A stretch of DNA of 64,000 nt from Promicromonospora umidemergens (GCF_024171995.1 NZ_JAMTCT010000009.1:141481-205480); one strand, 5' to 3'. Positions 16,263 through 25,771 are shown, counted from the first letter of the stretch. Notes: generated by a model from the letters alone, not told the origin. Numbers and translations: made by a program.

Positions 16263-16901
16263 ATGACGACGCAGCCCGGAAGCGGCACGCTCCGTAGCAG
16301 GCGCATCGCGCGCAGCAGGCAGCGGCTGGTGGAGACGGCGCTGCCGGCCTTCACCGAGCGCGGGTACGAGGCGGTGACCGTCGACTGGCTGTGCGACCAG
16401 GCCGAAGTGTCCAAGCGGAGCTTCTTCCGCTACTTCGACGGCAAGGAGGACCTCGCGCTCACCCCGCTGAACGACGTCTGGCGCCTCCTGATCGCGGACC
16501 TCGACACGGTGCTCGACCGGAGCGGGCCCCTGCTGGAGGTGCTGGGCGAGGCGCTCGTCGCCGTCGTCGAGCAGATGCCGCCCGGGTGGGAGCGGCTGGC
16601 GGTCCTGAGCGCCCGCCTCAGCGGCACCACGCCGGCAGTCGACGCCGCCGGGCTGCTCGTGTGCGAGGGCTTCACGGACCAGGTGGTCGGTGCGATCACG
16701 CAGAGGCTGCCGGGCTCGTCCGGCGCCGAGCTCTCCGCGCGGGTCGTGTGCGCCGTTGCGGTCGCCGGGCACCGGGCCGCCGTGGACGCCTGGCAGTCCG
16801 AGCCCGGCGCCGAGACCACGGCGACCCGCGGTGAGCTGTGCGCACTGCTGCGGGAGTCGTTCGCTGCGGCCCCGGCGGCCCTGGAGATCCGGCTTCCGTG
16901 A
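16263..16901 (+). CDS. TetR-family transcriptional regulator
   Basis: A 212-residue repressor. The helix-turn-helix domain covers residues 15-65: RLVETALPAFTERGYEAVTV, then LCDQAEVSKRSFFRYFDGKE, the standard TetR recognition-helix pattern with the conserved F-x-x-Y/F. The C-terminal ligand domain is typical in length. Divergent from the reductase gene, which is its likely target along with itself. The effector is unknown. Confidence 0.9.
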   Translation: MTTQPGSGTLRSRRIARSRQRLVETALPAFTERGYEAVTVDWLCDQAEVSKRSFFRYFDGKEDLALTPLNDVWRLLIADLDTVLDRSGPLLEVLGEALVAVVEQMPPGWERLAVLSARLSGTTPAVDAAGLLVCEGFTDQVVGAITQRLPGSSGAELSARVVCAVAVAGHRAAVDAWQSEPGAETTATRGELCALLRESFAAAPAALEIRLP

Positions 16902-16912
16902 CGGCCGGCCCG

Positions 16913-17866
16913 TCAGGACCCGACGACGTCGGACGCGTGCGCGAACCAGCTGGCACGCCCGCCGCCGTCGTGCCCGACGGAGTTGAAGTACTCCCAGCCG
17001 AAGACGCCGCCGAAGTCCGGGTGCCGCGCCGCCAGGGTGCCGACCGTGGCGTCGAAGGTGGGCCAGTCCACGTACCCGCTGCAGTTGGCCGGGTTGGTGA
17101 CCGTGCCCGCCACGACGCGGTCCGGGGCGAAGCCGTTGGCGAGGATCTGGTCGTACACCCTGGTGGACGACAGGTCGCCCCAGCCGCAGTAGAACTGGGT
17201 GTTGTACCAGTCGATCTTGTCGCCGGCCCGGCGCTCGAGCTCCGCGTAGGAGAAACCGCCGGAGAAGCTGGTCCGGCCGGCCATGTCGGTGGCGACGGGT
17301 GTGAGCGTGACGACGAAGTCCGGCCCGAAGTCGGCCCGCAGCGTGTCGACCAGGTGGATCGTGTCCGCCAGCGAGAACGTCTCCTCGATGTCGAGGTCCA
17401 CGCCGTCGAGGCCGTAGGCGCGCAGGAAGTCCCGCAGCACCGGGTAGAAGCGGTCGAAGTCCTCGCGCAGGTACCGGTACGTGCCCGGTGCGGCGCCGCC
17501 GACGAACGCGCTGACCGTGACGCCCTGGTCCTGCATGGTCGCCAGGTCGTCCCACATCACGCCCAGCTCGGGGTGGTCGGCCGGGATGTCGTTGACCGTG
17601 AGGGAGGCGTCGGCGTTCAGGTGGATGGCGCCCACGTTGACGTCCGTGACCGAGCCGAGCAGCGGCTTGGGGTCGACGTAGCGGCGGACGCCGTCGGAGC
17701 CGGTCTCGTAGATCGTCTGGTAGAAGGCGAGCACCCGGTGGGAAGCGGCGGCCGACTCGGGCTTCTGATCGTGCTCGGGCGCTGAGCTGGCCGGCCCTGC
17801 CGATGCGGTCAGTGCCAGCAGGCCGGCCGCGAGGGCGGCGCCGATTCGTACGAGCGAGCGAGACAT
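16913..17866 (-). CDS. Secreted GH18 glycosidase, probable endo-beta-N-acetylglucosaminidase
   Basis: A 317-residue protein with a Sec signal peptide (cleavage near residue 29, ASSAPEH) and a single GH18 domain. The catalytic DxxDxDxE is GLDGVDLDIEE with Asp154, Asp157, Asp159 and the proton donor Glu161. AIHLNADASLTVND and FVGGAAPGTYRYL resemble, from memory, the fungal Endo-T-type endo-N-acetylglucosaminidases rather than classical chitinases. No carbohydrate-binding module is attached. With GH38, GH92 and a sugar-binding lipoprotein nearby, it could free high-mannose glycans from glycoproteins outside the cell. A chitinase is the alternative. The ATG has AAGGGA upstream. Confidence 0.8.
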   Translation of the reverse strand: MSRSLVRIGAALAAGLLALTASAGPASSAPEHDQKPESAAASHRVLAFYQTIYETGSDGVRRYVDPKPLLGSVTDVNVGAIHLNADASLTVNDIPADHPELGVMWDDLATMQDQGVTVSAFVGGAAPGTYRYLREDFDRFYPVLRDFLRAYGLDGVDLDIEETFSLADTIHLVDTLRADFGPDFVVTLTPVATDMAGRTSFSGGFSYAELERRAGDKIDWYNTQFYCGWGDLSSTRVYDQILANGFAPDRVVAGTVTNPANCSGYVDWPTFDATVGTLAARHPDFGGVFGWEYFNSVGHDGGGRASWFAHASDVVGS

Positions 17867-17913
17867 CGTTGGCTCCCTTGGTCCCGATGCGGTGTCGTGA
17901 GCGAGCCGTCGCG

Positions 17914-17943
17914 ACGGTAGCGGGGCAGAACGCCGTCGGGCAA
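17914..17943 (-). promoter_or_regulatory. Candidate promoter of the GH18 gene
   Basis: On the minus strand TTGCCC (17938-17943) and TACCGT (17914-17919) are spaced by 18 nt, 48 nt before the start codon. Confidence 0.45.
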
Positions 17944-17994
17944 GGAATCCCACCAGATCTTGCGGAGATCCCTGATGCGTTCTCGGGCAGCACG

Positions 17995-18023
17995 AAGGCC
18001 GGGCCCCAGTGGGACCCGGCCTT
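17995..18023 (-). terminator. Terminator downstream of katA
   Basis: Arms AAGGCCGGGCCC (17995-18006) and GGGACCCGGCCTT (18011-18023) form a hairpin with one mismatch, located 31 bp after the catalase stop. Confidence 0.7.
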
Positions 18024-18053
18024 CCTACTGCCGTGCTGGAGTGCTGTGCTGGA

Positions 18054-19511
18054 TCAGGCAGCGACGGACGCGCGGAGCTTGGCGCCCAGCTCCTGGTCCA
18101 CGTTCGTCCAGTACTGGAAGAAGCGCTCACGGATCTCGTCGATCGTGATGGACCGCCCCTGACCCGTCAGGTTCTCCAGGAAGCGTGCCTTGGCGTCGTC
18201 GTCGAAGACGTCGCGGTACAGCGTGCCCGCCTGGCCGAAGTCGTCGTCCTCGGAGTGGAGCGTCTGCGCCGAGCGCACGAGCTCGCCGTCCGCCTCCCAC
18301 GAGGCCTCGACGCCGCGCGTCGGGTCGGCCACAGGGCCACCCTGCTCGCCGAAGGAGTTCGGCGTGTAGACCCGCTGCTCCGGACCGTTGAAGTGGTACT
18401 GCATCGCGCCCTCGTGCATGTAGTTCGCGACGGGGGCCGCGTGCGGCTGGTTGACCGGCAGCTGGTTGAAGTTCGTGCCGATCCGGTGACGCTGCGCGTC
18501 GGGGTACGCGAACACGCGCGCCATGAGCATCTTGTCGGGGGAGATACCGGTGCCCGGCACCTGGTTGCCCGGCGAGAACGCTGCCTGCTCGATCTCGGCG
18601 AAGAAGTTGCGCGGGTTGCGGTTCAGCGTGAACGTACCGACCTTGATCAGCGGGTAGTCGGCGTGCGGCCACACCTTCGTCATGTCGAACGGGTTGAACC
18701 GGTAGCTCTTGGCGTCCTCGTACGGCATGACCTGGACCTTGACGTCCCAGGAGGGGTACTCGCCACGGTCGATCGCCTCGTACAGGTCGCGACGGTAGTA
18801 GTCGGCGTCCTCGCCGGCGATCCGCTCGGCCTCGGCGGCGGGCATGTTCACGACGCCCTGCTGCGAGATGAAGTGGTACTGCACCCAGAACCGCTCGCCC
18901 TCGGCGTTGATCCACTGGTAGGTGTGCGAGCCGTAGCCGTTGAGGTGGCGCCACGACTTCGACAGGCCGCGGTCGCCCATCACGTAGGTGACCTGGTGCG
19001 CCGTCTCGGGCGACAGGGTCCAGAAGTCCCACTGCATGTCGGCGTTGCGCAGGCCCGATGCGCCGAGGCGCTTCTGCGAGTGGATGAAGTCAGGGAACTT
19101 CATCGCGTCACGCAGGAAGAAGACCGGCGTGTTGTTGCCGACGATGTCGAGGTTGCCCTCTTCTGTGTAGAAGCGCAGGGAGAAGCCGCGCACGTCGCGC
19201 CAGGTGTCGGGCGAGCCCTGCTCACCGGCGACGGAGGAGAAGCGCAGCAGCGTCTCGCTCGTCGCGCCCTGCTGGAACGCCGCGGCACGCGTGTACTGGG
19301 AGACGTCCTCTGTCACGACGAACTCGCCGAACGCGCCGCCGCCCTTGGCGTGGGGGTTGCGCTCCGGCACGCGCTCACGGTTGAACGAGGCGAGCTTCTC
19401 GACCAGGTAGCGGTCGTGGAGGACGGTCGCGCCGTCCGCACCGACGCTCAGCGAGCGTGCGTCGCTGGCGACCGGGGTGCCGGTCTGCGTGGTGGTGTAA
19501 GGGGTAGTCAT
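18054..19511 (-). CDS. katA: Monofunctional haem catalase
   Basis: Breaks down hydrogen peroxide in the cytoplasm. The 485-residue length matches the small-subunit catalase clade. Seen: the distal haem His54 in [18 protein letters not shown], the distal Asn in [14 protein letters not shown] near residue 127, and the proximal haem-ligand region [14 protein letters not shown]. The canonical VVHA at the distal site reads NPHA here. The ribosome-binding site GGAAGG precedes the ATG. It lies 97 bp downstream of a Fur-family regulator on the same strand, the arrangement known for peroxide-responsive Fur (FurA/CatR/PerR) regulators and their catalase targets. Confidence 0.96.
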   Translation of the reverse strand: MTTPYTTTQTGTPVASDARSLSVGADGATVLHDRYLVEKLASFNRERVPERNPHAKGGGAFGEFVVTEDVSQYTRAAAFQQGATSETLLRFSSVAGEQGSPDTWRDVRGFSLRFYTEEGNLDIVGNNTPVFFLRDAMKFPDFIHSQKRLGASGLRNADMQWDFWTLSPETAHQVTYVMGDRGLSKSWRHLNGYGSHTYQWINAEGERFWVQYHFISQQGVVNMPAAEAERIAGEDADYYRRDLYEAIDRGEYPSWDVKVQVMPYEDAKSYRFNPFDMTKVWPHADYPLIKVGTFTLNRNPRNFFAEIEQAAFSPGNQVPGTGISPDKMLMARVFAYPDAQRHRIGTNFNQLPVNQPHAAPVANYMHEGAMQYHFNGPEQRVYTPNSFGEQGGPVADPTRGVEASWEADGELVRSAQTLHSEDDDFGQAGTLYRDVFDDDAKARFLENLTGQGRSITIDEIRERFFQYWTNVDQELGAKLRASVAA

Positions 19512-19608
19512 CTCAGACGTGCCTTCCTTTGCTGCTGCTTGCGGGGGTTCTGGCGGGGTTCCGGCATGGGTCGACGACGTCTCGGTGCTCGGCTCGCTGC
19601 GGTGCGCC

Positions 19609-20040
19609 TCAGGCGCTGCAGCCAGGGCACAGCCCCCAGTAGGTGACCTCGGCGGTCTCGATCACGAACCCATGGTCGTCGTTCGGGGTCAGGCACGGTG
19701 CGTGACCGACCGTGCAGTCCACGTCGCCGATGGTGCCGCACACACGGCAGACGACGTGGTGGTGGTTGTCGCCGGTGCGGCGCTCGTAGCGCGCTGGATG
19801 GCCGGCCGGCTCGATCCGGCGCAGGAGGTGCGCGTCGGTCAGGGCGTGCAGCACGTCGTAGACCGCCTGGACGGACACCGTGCCGAGCTCGTCGCGGACC
19901 GAGCTCAGGACGTCGTCAGCCGTGGCGTGCTGCTGGTCGCCCACCGCGCGCAGCGCCGCGATGCGGGCGGCGGTCACGCGCAGGCCGACGCCGCGGAGGA
20001 GATCCTCGGGCGTCGTGGCAGCGGGGGCGGTCGACGTCAT
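19609..20040 (-). CDS. Fur-family regulator, peroxide-sensor type
   Basis: A 143-residue Fur/PerR homologue. The N-terminal winged helix covers residues 1-80 ([20 protein letters not shown], then [19 protein letters not shown]). The dimerisation domain has the HHHVVCRVC metal motif and two CxxC pairs (CRVC, CPGC) for the structural zinc. Its position directly upstream of katA on the same strand identifies it as the probable catalase repressor (FurA/CatR group). A 19-bp palindrome overlaps its own promoter, so it is probably autoregulated. A -10 element lies 7 nt before the ATG, so the transcript is probably leaderless. Confidence 0.9.
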   Translation of the reverse strand: MTSTAPAATTPEDLLRGVGLRVTAARIAALRAVGDQQHATADDVLSSVRDELGTVSVQAVYDVLHALTDAHLLRRIEPAGHPARYERRTGDNHHHVVCRVCGTIGDVDCTVGHAPCLTPNDDHGFVIETAEVTYWGLCPGCSA

Positions 20041-20047
20041 GCTCCGA

Positions 20048-20053
20048 AGCCTA
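20048..20053 (-). promoter_or_regulatory. -10 element of a probable leaderless promoter for the Fur gene
   Basis: TAGGCT on the minus strand, 7 nt before the ATG at 20040. Its -35 position (20071-20076) falls inside the 19-bp palindrome. Confidence 0.5.
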
Positions 20054-20060
20054 GACCCTA

Positions 20061-20079
20061 AACTGGAATCATTCCAGTT
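20061..20079. promoter_or_regulatory. Fur-type operator upstream of the Fur-katA operon
   Basis: AACTGGAATCATTCCAGTT is a perfect 9+1+9 palindrome overlapping the -35 position of the Fur-gene promoter. Its TGGAATnATTCCA core matches the form of Fur/PerR boxes. Confidence 0.8.
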
Positions 20080-20302
20080 GTGTGAGGTACTCGGCGTTGC
20101 GCCTGCCGCCGGGGGTGGCAGACGGGGTAGCAGACCGGGCGGCCGGCCTCACACCGACCGGAATGGCGTGGGCCGTCGTCGTGCTGCTATCGTTGAGCCA
20201 CGACCGACCCGGTGCGAGCTGGGTGCACAAAAGTGGATTCCCATCCCACCCGAGTCACGACCGAGCGCCGACAAGGTGCCGACAGAGTCCGGGTCCTAGG
20301 TC

Positions 20303-20351
20303 GGGTGCAGAGGTTTGGTGTCGTTCGTGCCAAGCTCCGCACCCTTTCCTT
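20303..20351 (+). promoter_or_regulatory. Terminator-like stem-loop 1 in the infC leader
   Basis: GGGTGC (20303-20308) pairs with GCACCC (20339-20344), with an inner TTGG/CCAA pairing, and is followed by TTTCCTTGT. The shape is that of an attenuator. Whether IF-3, L20 or something else controls it is unknown. Confidence 0.45.
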
Positions 20352-20354
20352 GTG

Positions 20355-20387
20355 ATGGCTTCCACCTGTGTTCAGGGCGGGAGCCAT
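20355..20387 (+). promoter_or_regulatory. Stem-loop 2 in the infC leader
   Basis: ATGGCTTCC (20355-20363) pairs with GGGAGCCAT (20379-20387) with one mismatch and is followed by TTCTCGTT. It ends 34 nt before the infC ribosome-binding site. Confidence 0.45.
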
Positions 20388-20432
20388 TTCTCGTTCCTGG
20401 TGGTCGATCAACGACTTCCAAGGAGCATCACC

Positions 20433-21464
20433 ATCACCGAGCCTCGCATCAACGACCGGATCCGTGTCCCCGAGGTCCGACTCATCGGTCCTGGCGGGGA
20501 ACAGGTCGGCGTGGTTGCCACGGCGGTCGCCCTGAAGCTCGCCCAGGACGCTGACCTTGACCTCGTCGAGGTTGCACCGGACGCCCGCCCGCCCGTCGCC
20601 AAGCTCATGGACTTCGGCAAGTTCAAGTACGAGTCCGACATGAAGGCACGAGAGGCACGGCGCAACCAGGCGAACACGGTCCTCAAGGAGATCCGGTTCC
20701 GTCTCAAGATCGATCCGCACGACTACGGCACCAAGAAGGGCCATGTCGTTCGCTTCCTGTCGGCCGGCGACAAGGTCAAGGTCATGATCATGTTCCGCGG
20801 CCGCGAGCAGTCGCGTCCGGAGATGGGTCGTCGCCTGCTGGAGCGCCTGGCGGAGGACGTCGCCGACCTCGGCTTCGTCGAGTCGATGCCCAAGCAGGAC
20901 GGTCGTAACATGACCATGGTCCTCGGGCCGGTCAAGAAGAAGGCCGACGCGAAGGTCGAGCAGCGCAAGCGCGCGGACGAGGTCAACGCTGGTCGGATGA
21001 CCAAGTCTGAGGCCAAGGCGCGGGCGCGTGCGGCCGACGATCCCGAGAGCTCGGACCTGGCCGACGACCAGGTGGACGAGCTCGACCTGGTCGACGACCA
21101 GGTGGACGAGACGGTCGAGACCTCGGTCGAGGAGCCTGCCGAAGCGCCGGCCCCTGAGCCTGTCGTCGAGGAGCCCGTCGCGGAGCCCGAGCCCGTCGTC
21201 GAGCCGGAGAAGGCCGTCGAGCCTGAGCCCGTCGTCGAGCCCGAGCCGGTCGTCGAGCCTGAGCCCGTCGCGGAAGCCAAGCCGGAGCCCGTCGTCGAGA
21301 CGCCTGCTCCTGCCGAGCCGAAGCCGGCCACCAAGCCCGCGGCCAAGACTGCCTCGAAGCCGGCAGCGAAGCCGGCCGCCAAGGCGGCTCCCAAGCCCGT
21401 ACCGGCCCCCAAGCCGACGCCGAAGCCCGTGGCCCCCAAGCCGCGTGCACCGCGCAAGGCCTGA
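20433..21464 (+). CDS. infC: Translation initiation factor IF-3 with a long repeat tail
   Basis: IF-3 keeps ribosomal subunits apart and checks start codons. Residues 1-170 are a normal IF-3: [38 protein letters not shown] linker, [20 protein letters not shown]. No ATG or GTG is suitably placed; AGGAG at 20421-20425 is 7 nt before ATC at 20433, so a non-canonical AUC start is proposed, in line with the AUU start of E. coli infC. An in-frame GTG at 20400 has no ribosome-binding site. The protein is 343 residues against about 180-200 usually: an acidic [10 protein letters not shown] region (about residues 205-295) precedes a basic AAKPAAK tail. It heads the infC-rpmI-rplT group. Confidence 0.93.
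   Translation: MTEPRINDRIRVPEVRLIGPGGEQVGVVATAVALKLAQDADLDLVEVAPDARPPVAKLMDFGKFKYESDMKAREARRNQANTVLKEIRFRLKIDPHDYGTKKGHVVRFLSAGDKVKVMIMFRGREQSRPEMGRRLLERLAEDVADLGFVESMPKQDGRNMTMVLGPVKKKADAKVEQRKRADEVNAGRMTKSEAKARARAADDPESSDLADDQVDELDLVDDQVDETVETSVEEPAEAPAPEPVVEEPVAEPEPVVEPEKAVEPEPVVEPEPVVEPEPVAEAKPEPVVETPAPAEPKPATKPAAKTASKPAAKPAAKAAPKPVPAPKPTPKPVAPKPRAPRKA
21166..21294 (+). repeat. Degenerate repeats encoding the acidic infC tail
   Basis: Imperfect 18-bp units of the type GAGCCCGTCGTCGAGCCC encode EPVVEP blocks. They are followed by AAG-GC-rich repeats that encode KPAAK-type basic units to the stop. Confidence 0.8.
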
Positions 21465-21568
21465 GGCCACGGTCCCCAAGACCACTACGACACCGGGTCG
21501 GCCTACCGGCCCAGGTACAACGTCGCCGCTCCAACAGCGGTCGACCGACATGAGGAGACACGGCAGTC

Positions 21569-21763
21569 ATGCCGAAGAACAAGACGCACTCCGGCTCGAA
21601 GAAGCGGTTCAGGGTCACGGGTAGCGGCAAGATCATGCGCGAGCAGACCAACGCGCGCCACTACCTCGAGCACAAGTCCAGCCGCCGCACGCGTCGTCTG
21701 GCCATGGACCAGGCCGTTGCACCGGCCGACGTCAAGAAGGTCAAGAAGCTGCTCGGTATGTGA
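21569..21763 (+). CDS. rpmI: 50S ribosomal protein L35
   Basis: A 64-residue basic ribosomal protein. [20 protein letters not shown] and the [15 protein letters not shown] segment are diagnostic for bL35. GAGGAGAC precedes the ATG. It stands between infC and rplT, the standard bacterial order. Confidence 0.98.
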   Translation: MPKNKTHSGSKKRFRVTGSGKIMREQTNARHYLEHKSSRRTRRLAMDQAVAPADVKKVKKLLGM

Positions 21764-21831
21764 CCTTTATGGCGTGCGCCTGACGGGCGTCGCCAAGAAC
21801 CCTTCCAGCCCCGAAGTACAAGGAGTCTCAC

Positions 21832-22215
21832 GTGGCACGCGTGAAGCGGGCAGTAAATGCCCAGAAGAAGCGCCGTACAACACTCGAGCGCGCCGCCGGT
21901 TACCGCGGCCAGCGCTCGCGTCTCTATCGCAAGGCGAAGGAGCAGGTTACCCACTCGCTCGTCTACGCCTACCGTGACCGGAAGGCGCGCAAGGGTGACT
22001 TCCGCAAGCTGTGGATCCAGCGCATCAACGCTGCGTCCCGCGCGCAGGGTCTGACCTACAACCGCCTCATCCAGGGCCTCAAGGCCGCTGGTGTCGAGGT
22101 CGACCGCCGCATGCTCGCGGAGCTTGCGGTCAACGACGTCGCGGCGTTCAACGCCCTCGTCCAGGTCGCCAAGGGCGCGCTGCCGGCGGATGTCAACGCC
22201 CCGGCCGCTGCCTGA
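21832..22215 (+). CDS. rplT: 50S ribosomal protein L20
   Basis: A 127-residue bL20 protein needed early in large-subunit assembly. [20 protein letters not shown] at the N-terminus and [20 protein letters not shown] are diagnostic. It starts at a GTG preceded by AAGGAG. L20 represses this operon through the leader in some bacteria; whether that holds here is not known. Confidence 0.98.
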   Translation: MARVKRAVNAQKKRRTTLERAAGYRGQRSRLYRKAKEQVTHSLVYAYRDRKARKGDFRKLWIQRINAASRAQGLTYNRLIQGLKAAGVEVDRRMLAELAVNDVAAFNALVQVAKGALPADVNAPAAA

Positions 22216-22269
22216 GGTTGAGCAGTTCACCGGACGCCCGGACAGTTTCCTCTTTCGGAGGCCCCGTCG

Positions 22270-23115
22270 ATGCTTGATGTGACGCTCGCGAACCCGCGAG
22301 CCGACCGCGTCAAGCAGGTACGGGCACTGGCCGGGCGTTCGGCGCGCTCCCGGCACGAGCTGTACCTGGTCGAAGGTCCCCAGGGCGTGCGGGAGGCAGT
22401 GCGGCATGCGGCGTCGTCGGTTCGTGACGTCTACCTGACGCCGGCGGCCGCCTCGCGGTACTCCGAGATCGTCGACGACGCGCGCGCTGCCGGCCTGTTC
22501 CTGCACCTCGGCACGCCCGAGGTGCTCGAGGCGATGAGCGCCGACGCCCAGGGCGTGCTCGCCGTCCTCCGGTCCGTCGCGCCGACGCTGCGCGAGGCGC
22601 TGGACGCGCGGGATCCTGAACGAGCCGGCCGGCCGCTGCTGGTCGCCGTGCTCGCTACCGTCCGCGACCCCGGCAACGCCGGTACCGTCATCCGCGCTTC
22701 CGACGCAGCGGGTGCCGACCTCGTGGTTCTCGCGGGAGAGAGCGTGGACGTGCACAACCCCAAGGTGGTGCGCTCCACCGCCGGCTCGTTGTTCCACCTG
22801 CCCGTCGTCACCGGGCTCTCGCTCGATGCCGTACTGACGGAGCTGCGCGCGGCCGGGTGCCACGTCCTGGCCGCCGACGGCACGGGACCGCTCGACCTGG
22901 ACGAGCTGCTGGACGACGCAGGGAGCGGCACCATCCCGGATCTCGCGGGCCCGACGGCCTGGGTGTTCGGCAACGAGGCCTGGGGGCTTCCCGAGGAGGA
23001 CCGCGCCCTGGCCGACGCCGTCGTCCGGGTGCCGATCCGCGGCAAGGCGGAATCCCTCAACCTGGCGACAGCGGCGACCGTCTGCCTGTACGCGAGCAGC
23101 CGGGCCCAGCGCTGA
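22270..23115 (+). CDS. TrmH/SpoU-family RNA 2'-O-methyltransferase
   Basis: A 281-residue SPOUT methyltransferase. The N-terminal substrate-binding part (about 1-105) includes RSRHELYLVEGPQGVREAV. The catalytic knot shows motif 1 LLVAVLATVRDPGNAGTVIR, motif 2 WVFGNEAWGLPEED and motif 3 VPIRGKAESLNLATAATVCL. It is placed after rplT, a common actinobacterial neighbourhood. The target is probably rRNA (RlmB or TsnR-like), but the exact nucleotide cannot be told from sequence. Confidence 0.92.
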   Translation: MLDVTLANPRADRVKQVRALAGRSARSRHELYLVEGPQGVREAVRHAASSVRDVYLTPAAASRYSEIVDDARAAGLFLHLGTPEVLEAMSADAQGVLAVLRSVAPTLREALDARDPERAGRPLLVAVLATVRDPGNAGTVIRASDAAGADLVVLAGESVDVHNPKVVRSTAGSLFHLPVVTGLSLDAVLTELRAAGCHVLAADGTGPLDLDELLDDAGSGTIPDLAGPTAWVFGNEAWGLPEEDRALADAVVRVPIRGKAESLNLATAATVCLYASSRAQR

Positions 23116-23126
23116 GGCTGTTGTCC

Positions 23127-23672
23127 GTGGCGGCCGGGGTGTGGGGCGAGTGGGGTCACCTGGTGCGCCCTGTCCTGCTCGGTCTCCTGGCCGCGGGTCT
23201 GACGATCCGCCTCCTCGTGCGGGTGCGGAGGCTGCGAGGCGTCCCGCGCGTGCGCGCCTGGCGCTACTCCGTGGCAGAGGTCGGCATGGTCGCAGGGACG
23301 GCGCCCTGGGTCTGGATGATCCTCACGCCCAAGCCCGGCGACCGCGCCCTCTCGCTCGTCCCCTTCCGGGACCTCGCGGCACAGCTCGACGGCCCGGTCG
23401 CCGGAGCGGTGGTCCAGGTGGGCGGCAATCTCCTGGTGCTGGCCGCGCTCGGCTTCTTCCTGCCCCTCCGCATCCGGCTCGCGCCCGACGCCGGACGGAG
23501 CACCGTGGCGGTCCTCGTCCGGGTGGCCGTGGTCGCGGCCGGGATCTCGACGACCGTCGAGGTCCTGCAGTACCTGCTGGACCTCGGCCGGGTGAGCTCG
23601 GTGGACGACGTCCTGGTCAACACCCTGGGTGCCGTGCTGGCGGCGCTGTGCTCGCGCAGCTGGTGGCGCTAG
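23127..23672 (+). CDS. VanZ-family membrane protein
   Basis: A 181-residue integral membrane protein with about four hydrophobic segments: LLGLLAAGLTIRLLV, AGTAPWVWMILT, GGNLLVLAALGFFLPL and AVVAAGISTTVEVLQYLL. The pattern NLLV..FFLPLR, EVLQYL and VDDVLVNTLGAVLA is that of the VanZ family, whose best-known member affects teicoplanin susceptibility; most members have no known role. GTG at 23127 was chosen; TTG at 23121 is an alternative, and neither has a strong ribosome-binding site. Confidence 0.8.
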   Translation: MAAGVWGEWGHLVRPVLLGLLAAGLTIRLLVRVRRLRGVPRVRAWRYSVAEVGMVAGTAPWVWMILTPKPGDRALSLVPFRDLAAQLDGPVAGAVVQVGGNLLVLAALGFFLPLRIRLAPDAGRSTVAVLVRVAVVAAGISTTVEVLQYLLDLGRVSSVDDVLVNTLGAVLAALCSRSWWR

Positions 23673-23732
23673 CCGCCGTACGGCCTGCTGGCCGCTGGCG
23701 AGATCGTCTCCCGTTCGGCCCCGCCGCGAGCA

Positions 23733-23738
23733 TAGGAT
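23733..23738 (+). promoter_or_regulatory. -10 element of a probable leaderless promoter for thpR
   Basis: TAGGAT ends 6 nt before the GTG at 23745, with no ribosome-binding site in between. Confidence 0.5.
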
Positions 23739-23744
23739 CGTGAC

Positions 23745-24341
23745 GTGCGGTTGTTCACGGCGGTCATCCCGCCCACGAGTGTCAAGGACCATCTAGGGCT
23801 CGCCATCGACGGCGTACCCGCCTCGCCCCGCTGGGTCCCCCGGGAGAACCTGCACATCACCCTGGCGTTCTACGCGGACCTCCCTGAGGGGACGATCCCC
23901 GAGCTGAGCGAGGAGCTGTCCGACGTCGCGCGCAAGCACGGGCCGATCGACCTGCGCCTGCGCGGTGCCGGCTCGTACGGCGCCAGGGTCCTCTGGATCG
24001 GCGTCGACGGGGCGACGCGTGCCCTGCACGATCTGGCGACCGACTGCCTGGCCGCCTCGCCCCGCGAGGTGCCTGAGGACGTCAGGCCGCACCGCGCGCA
24101 CGTCACCGTCGCCCGCGCCCGCGCCGGCCAGGTCAGGCCGCCGAGCGGGCGGGACCGCTGGGGCAAGCGCTCGGGGGCCGAGCCGAGGTCGGCGCTGCAG
24201 CCCGCCGCCCAGGCGCTGTCCGTATACGCAGGACCCGACTGGACGGCGGACTCGTTCGCGCTCCTGGCGTCATTCCCTGGCGAAGGGGCGCAGGGCGGGC
24301 CACGGTACGAGGTCCTGGAGACCTGGGATCTCGAGGGCTGA
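23745..24341 (+). CDS. thpR: RNA 2',3'-cyclic phosphodiesterase (LigT/ThpR type)
   Basis: A 198-residue 2H phosphoesterase that opens 2',3'-cyclic phosphate ends. Both HxT signatures are present: NLHITLAF near residue 40 and RAHVTVARAR near residue 122. MRLFTAVIPP at the N-terminus fits the family. The GTG start follows a -10 element directly, suggesting a leaderless transcript. Confidence 0.9.
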   Translation: MRLFTAVIPPTSVKDHLGLAIDGVPASPRWVPRENLHITLAFYADLPEGTIPELSEELSDVARKHGPIDLRLRGAGSYGARVLWIGVDGATRALHDLATDCLAASPREVPEDVRPHRAHVTVARARAGQVRPPSGRDRWGKRSGAEPRSALQPAAQALSVYAGPDWTADSFALLASFPGEGAQGGPRYEVLETWDLEG

Positions 24342-24367
24342 TCCGGGCGCGGTCGGCTCGGGCTGTC

Positions 24368-24408
24368 GTCTCCACGACCGGGACCAGGGCCGCCCCGGTC
24401 GTGGAGAC
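24368..24408 (+). terminator. Terminator downstream of thpR
   Basis: Perfect 15-bp arms GTCTCCACGACCGGG (24368-24382) and CCCGGTCGTGGAGAC (24394-24408) around an 11-nt loop, 27 bp after the stop. Confidence 0.8.
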
Positions 24409-25770
<1,362 letters not shown>

Positions 25771-25771
25771 A

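Larger units (their letters stand above)
20041..20432 (+). other. Intergenic region with the infC leader
   Basis: 392 bp without a gene. The left end holds the Fur box and promoter. The right 130 bp hold two hairpins and the AGGAG of infC. I see nothing recognisable between about 20085 and 20300; the infC promoter could not be placed with confidence. Confidence 0.7.

Noticed and set aside
12281..16297. 1338-codon plus-strand frame across GH92 and the reductase
   Set aside because: Arg/Gly/Pro-rich product without motifs, in a different frame from the GH92 gene whose signatures are clear.
20400..20402. GTG as the infC start
   Set aside because: In frame, but without a ribosome-binding site at a usable distance; the AGGAG fits the ATC at 20433 and the conserved N-terminus.
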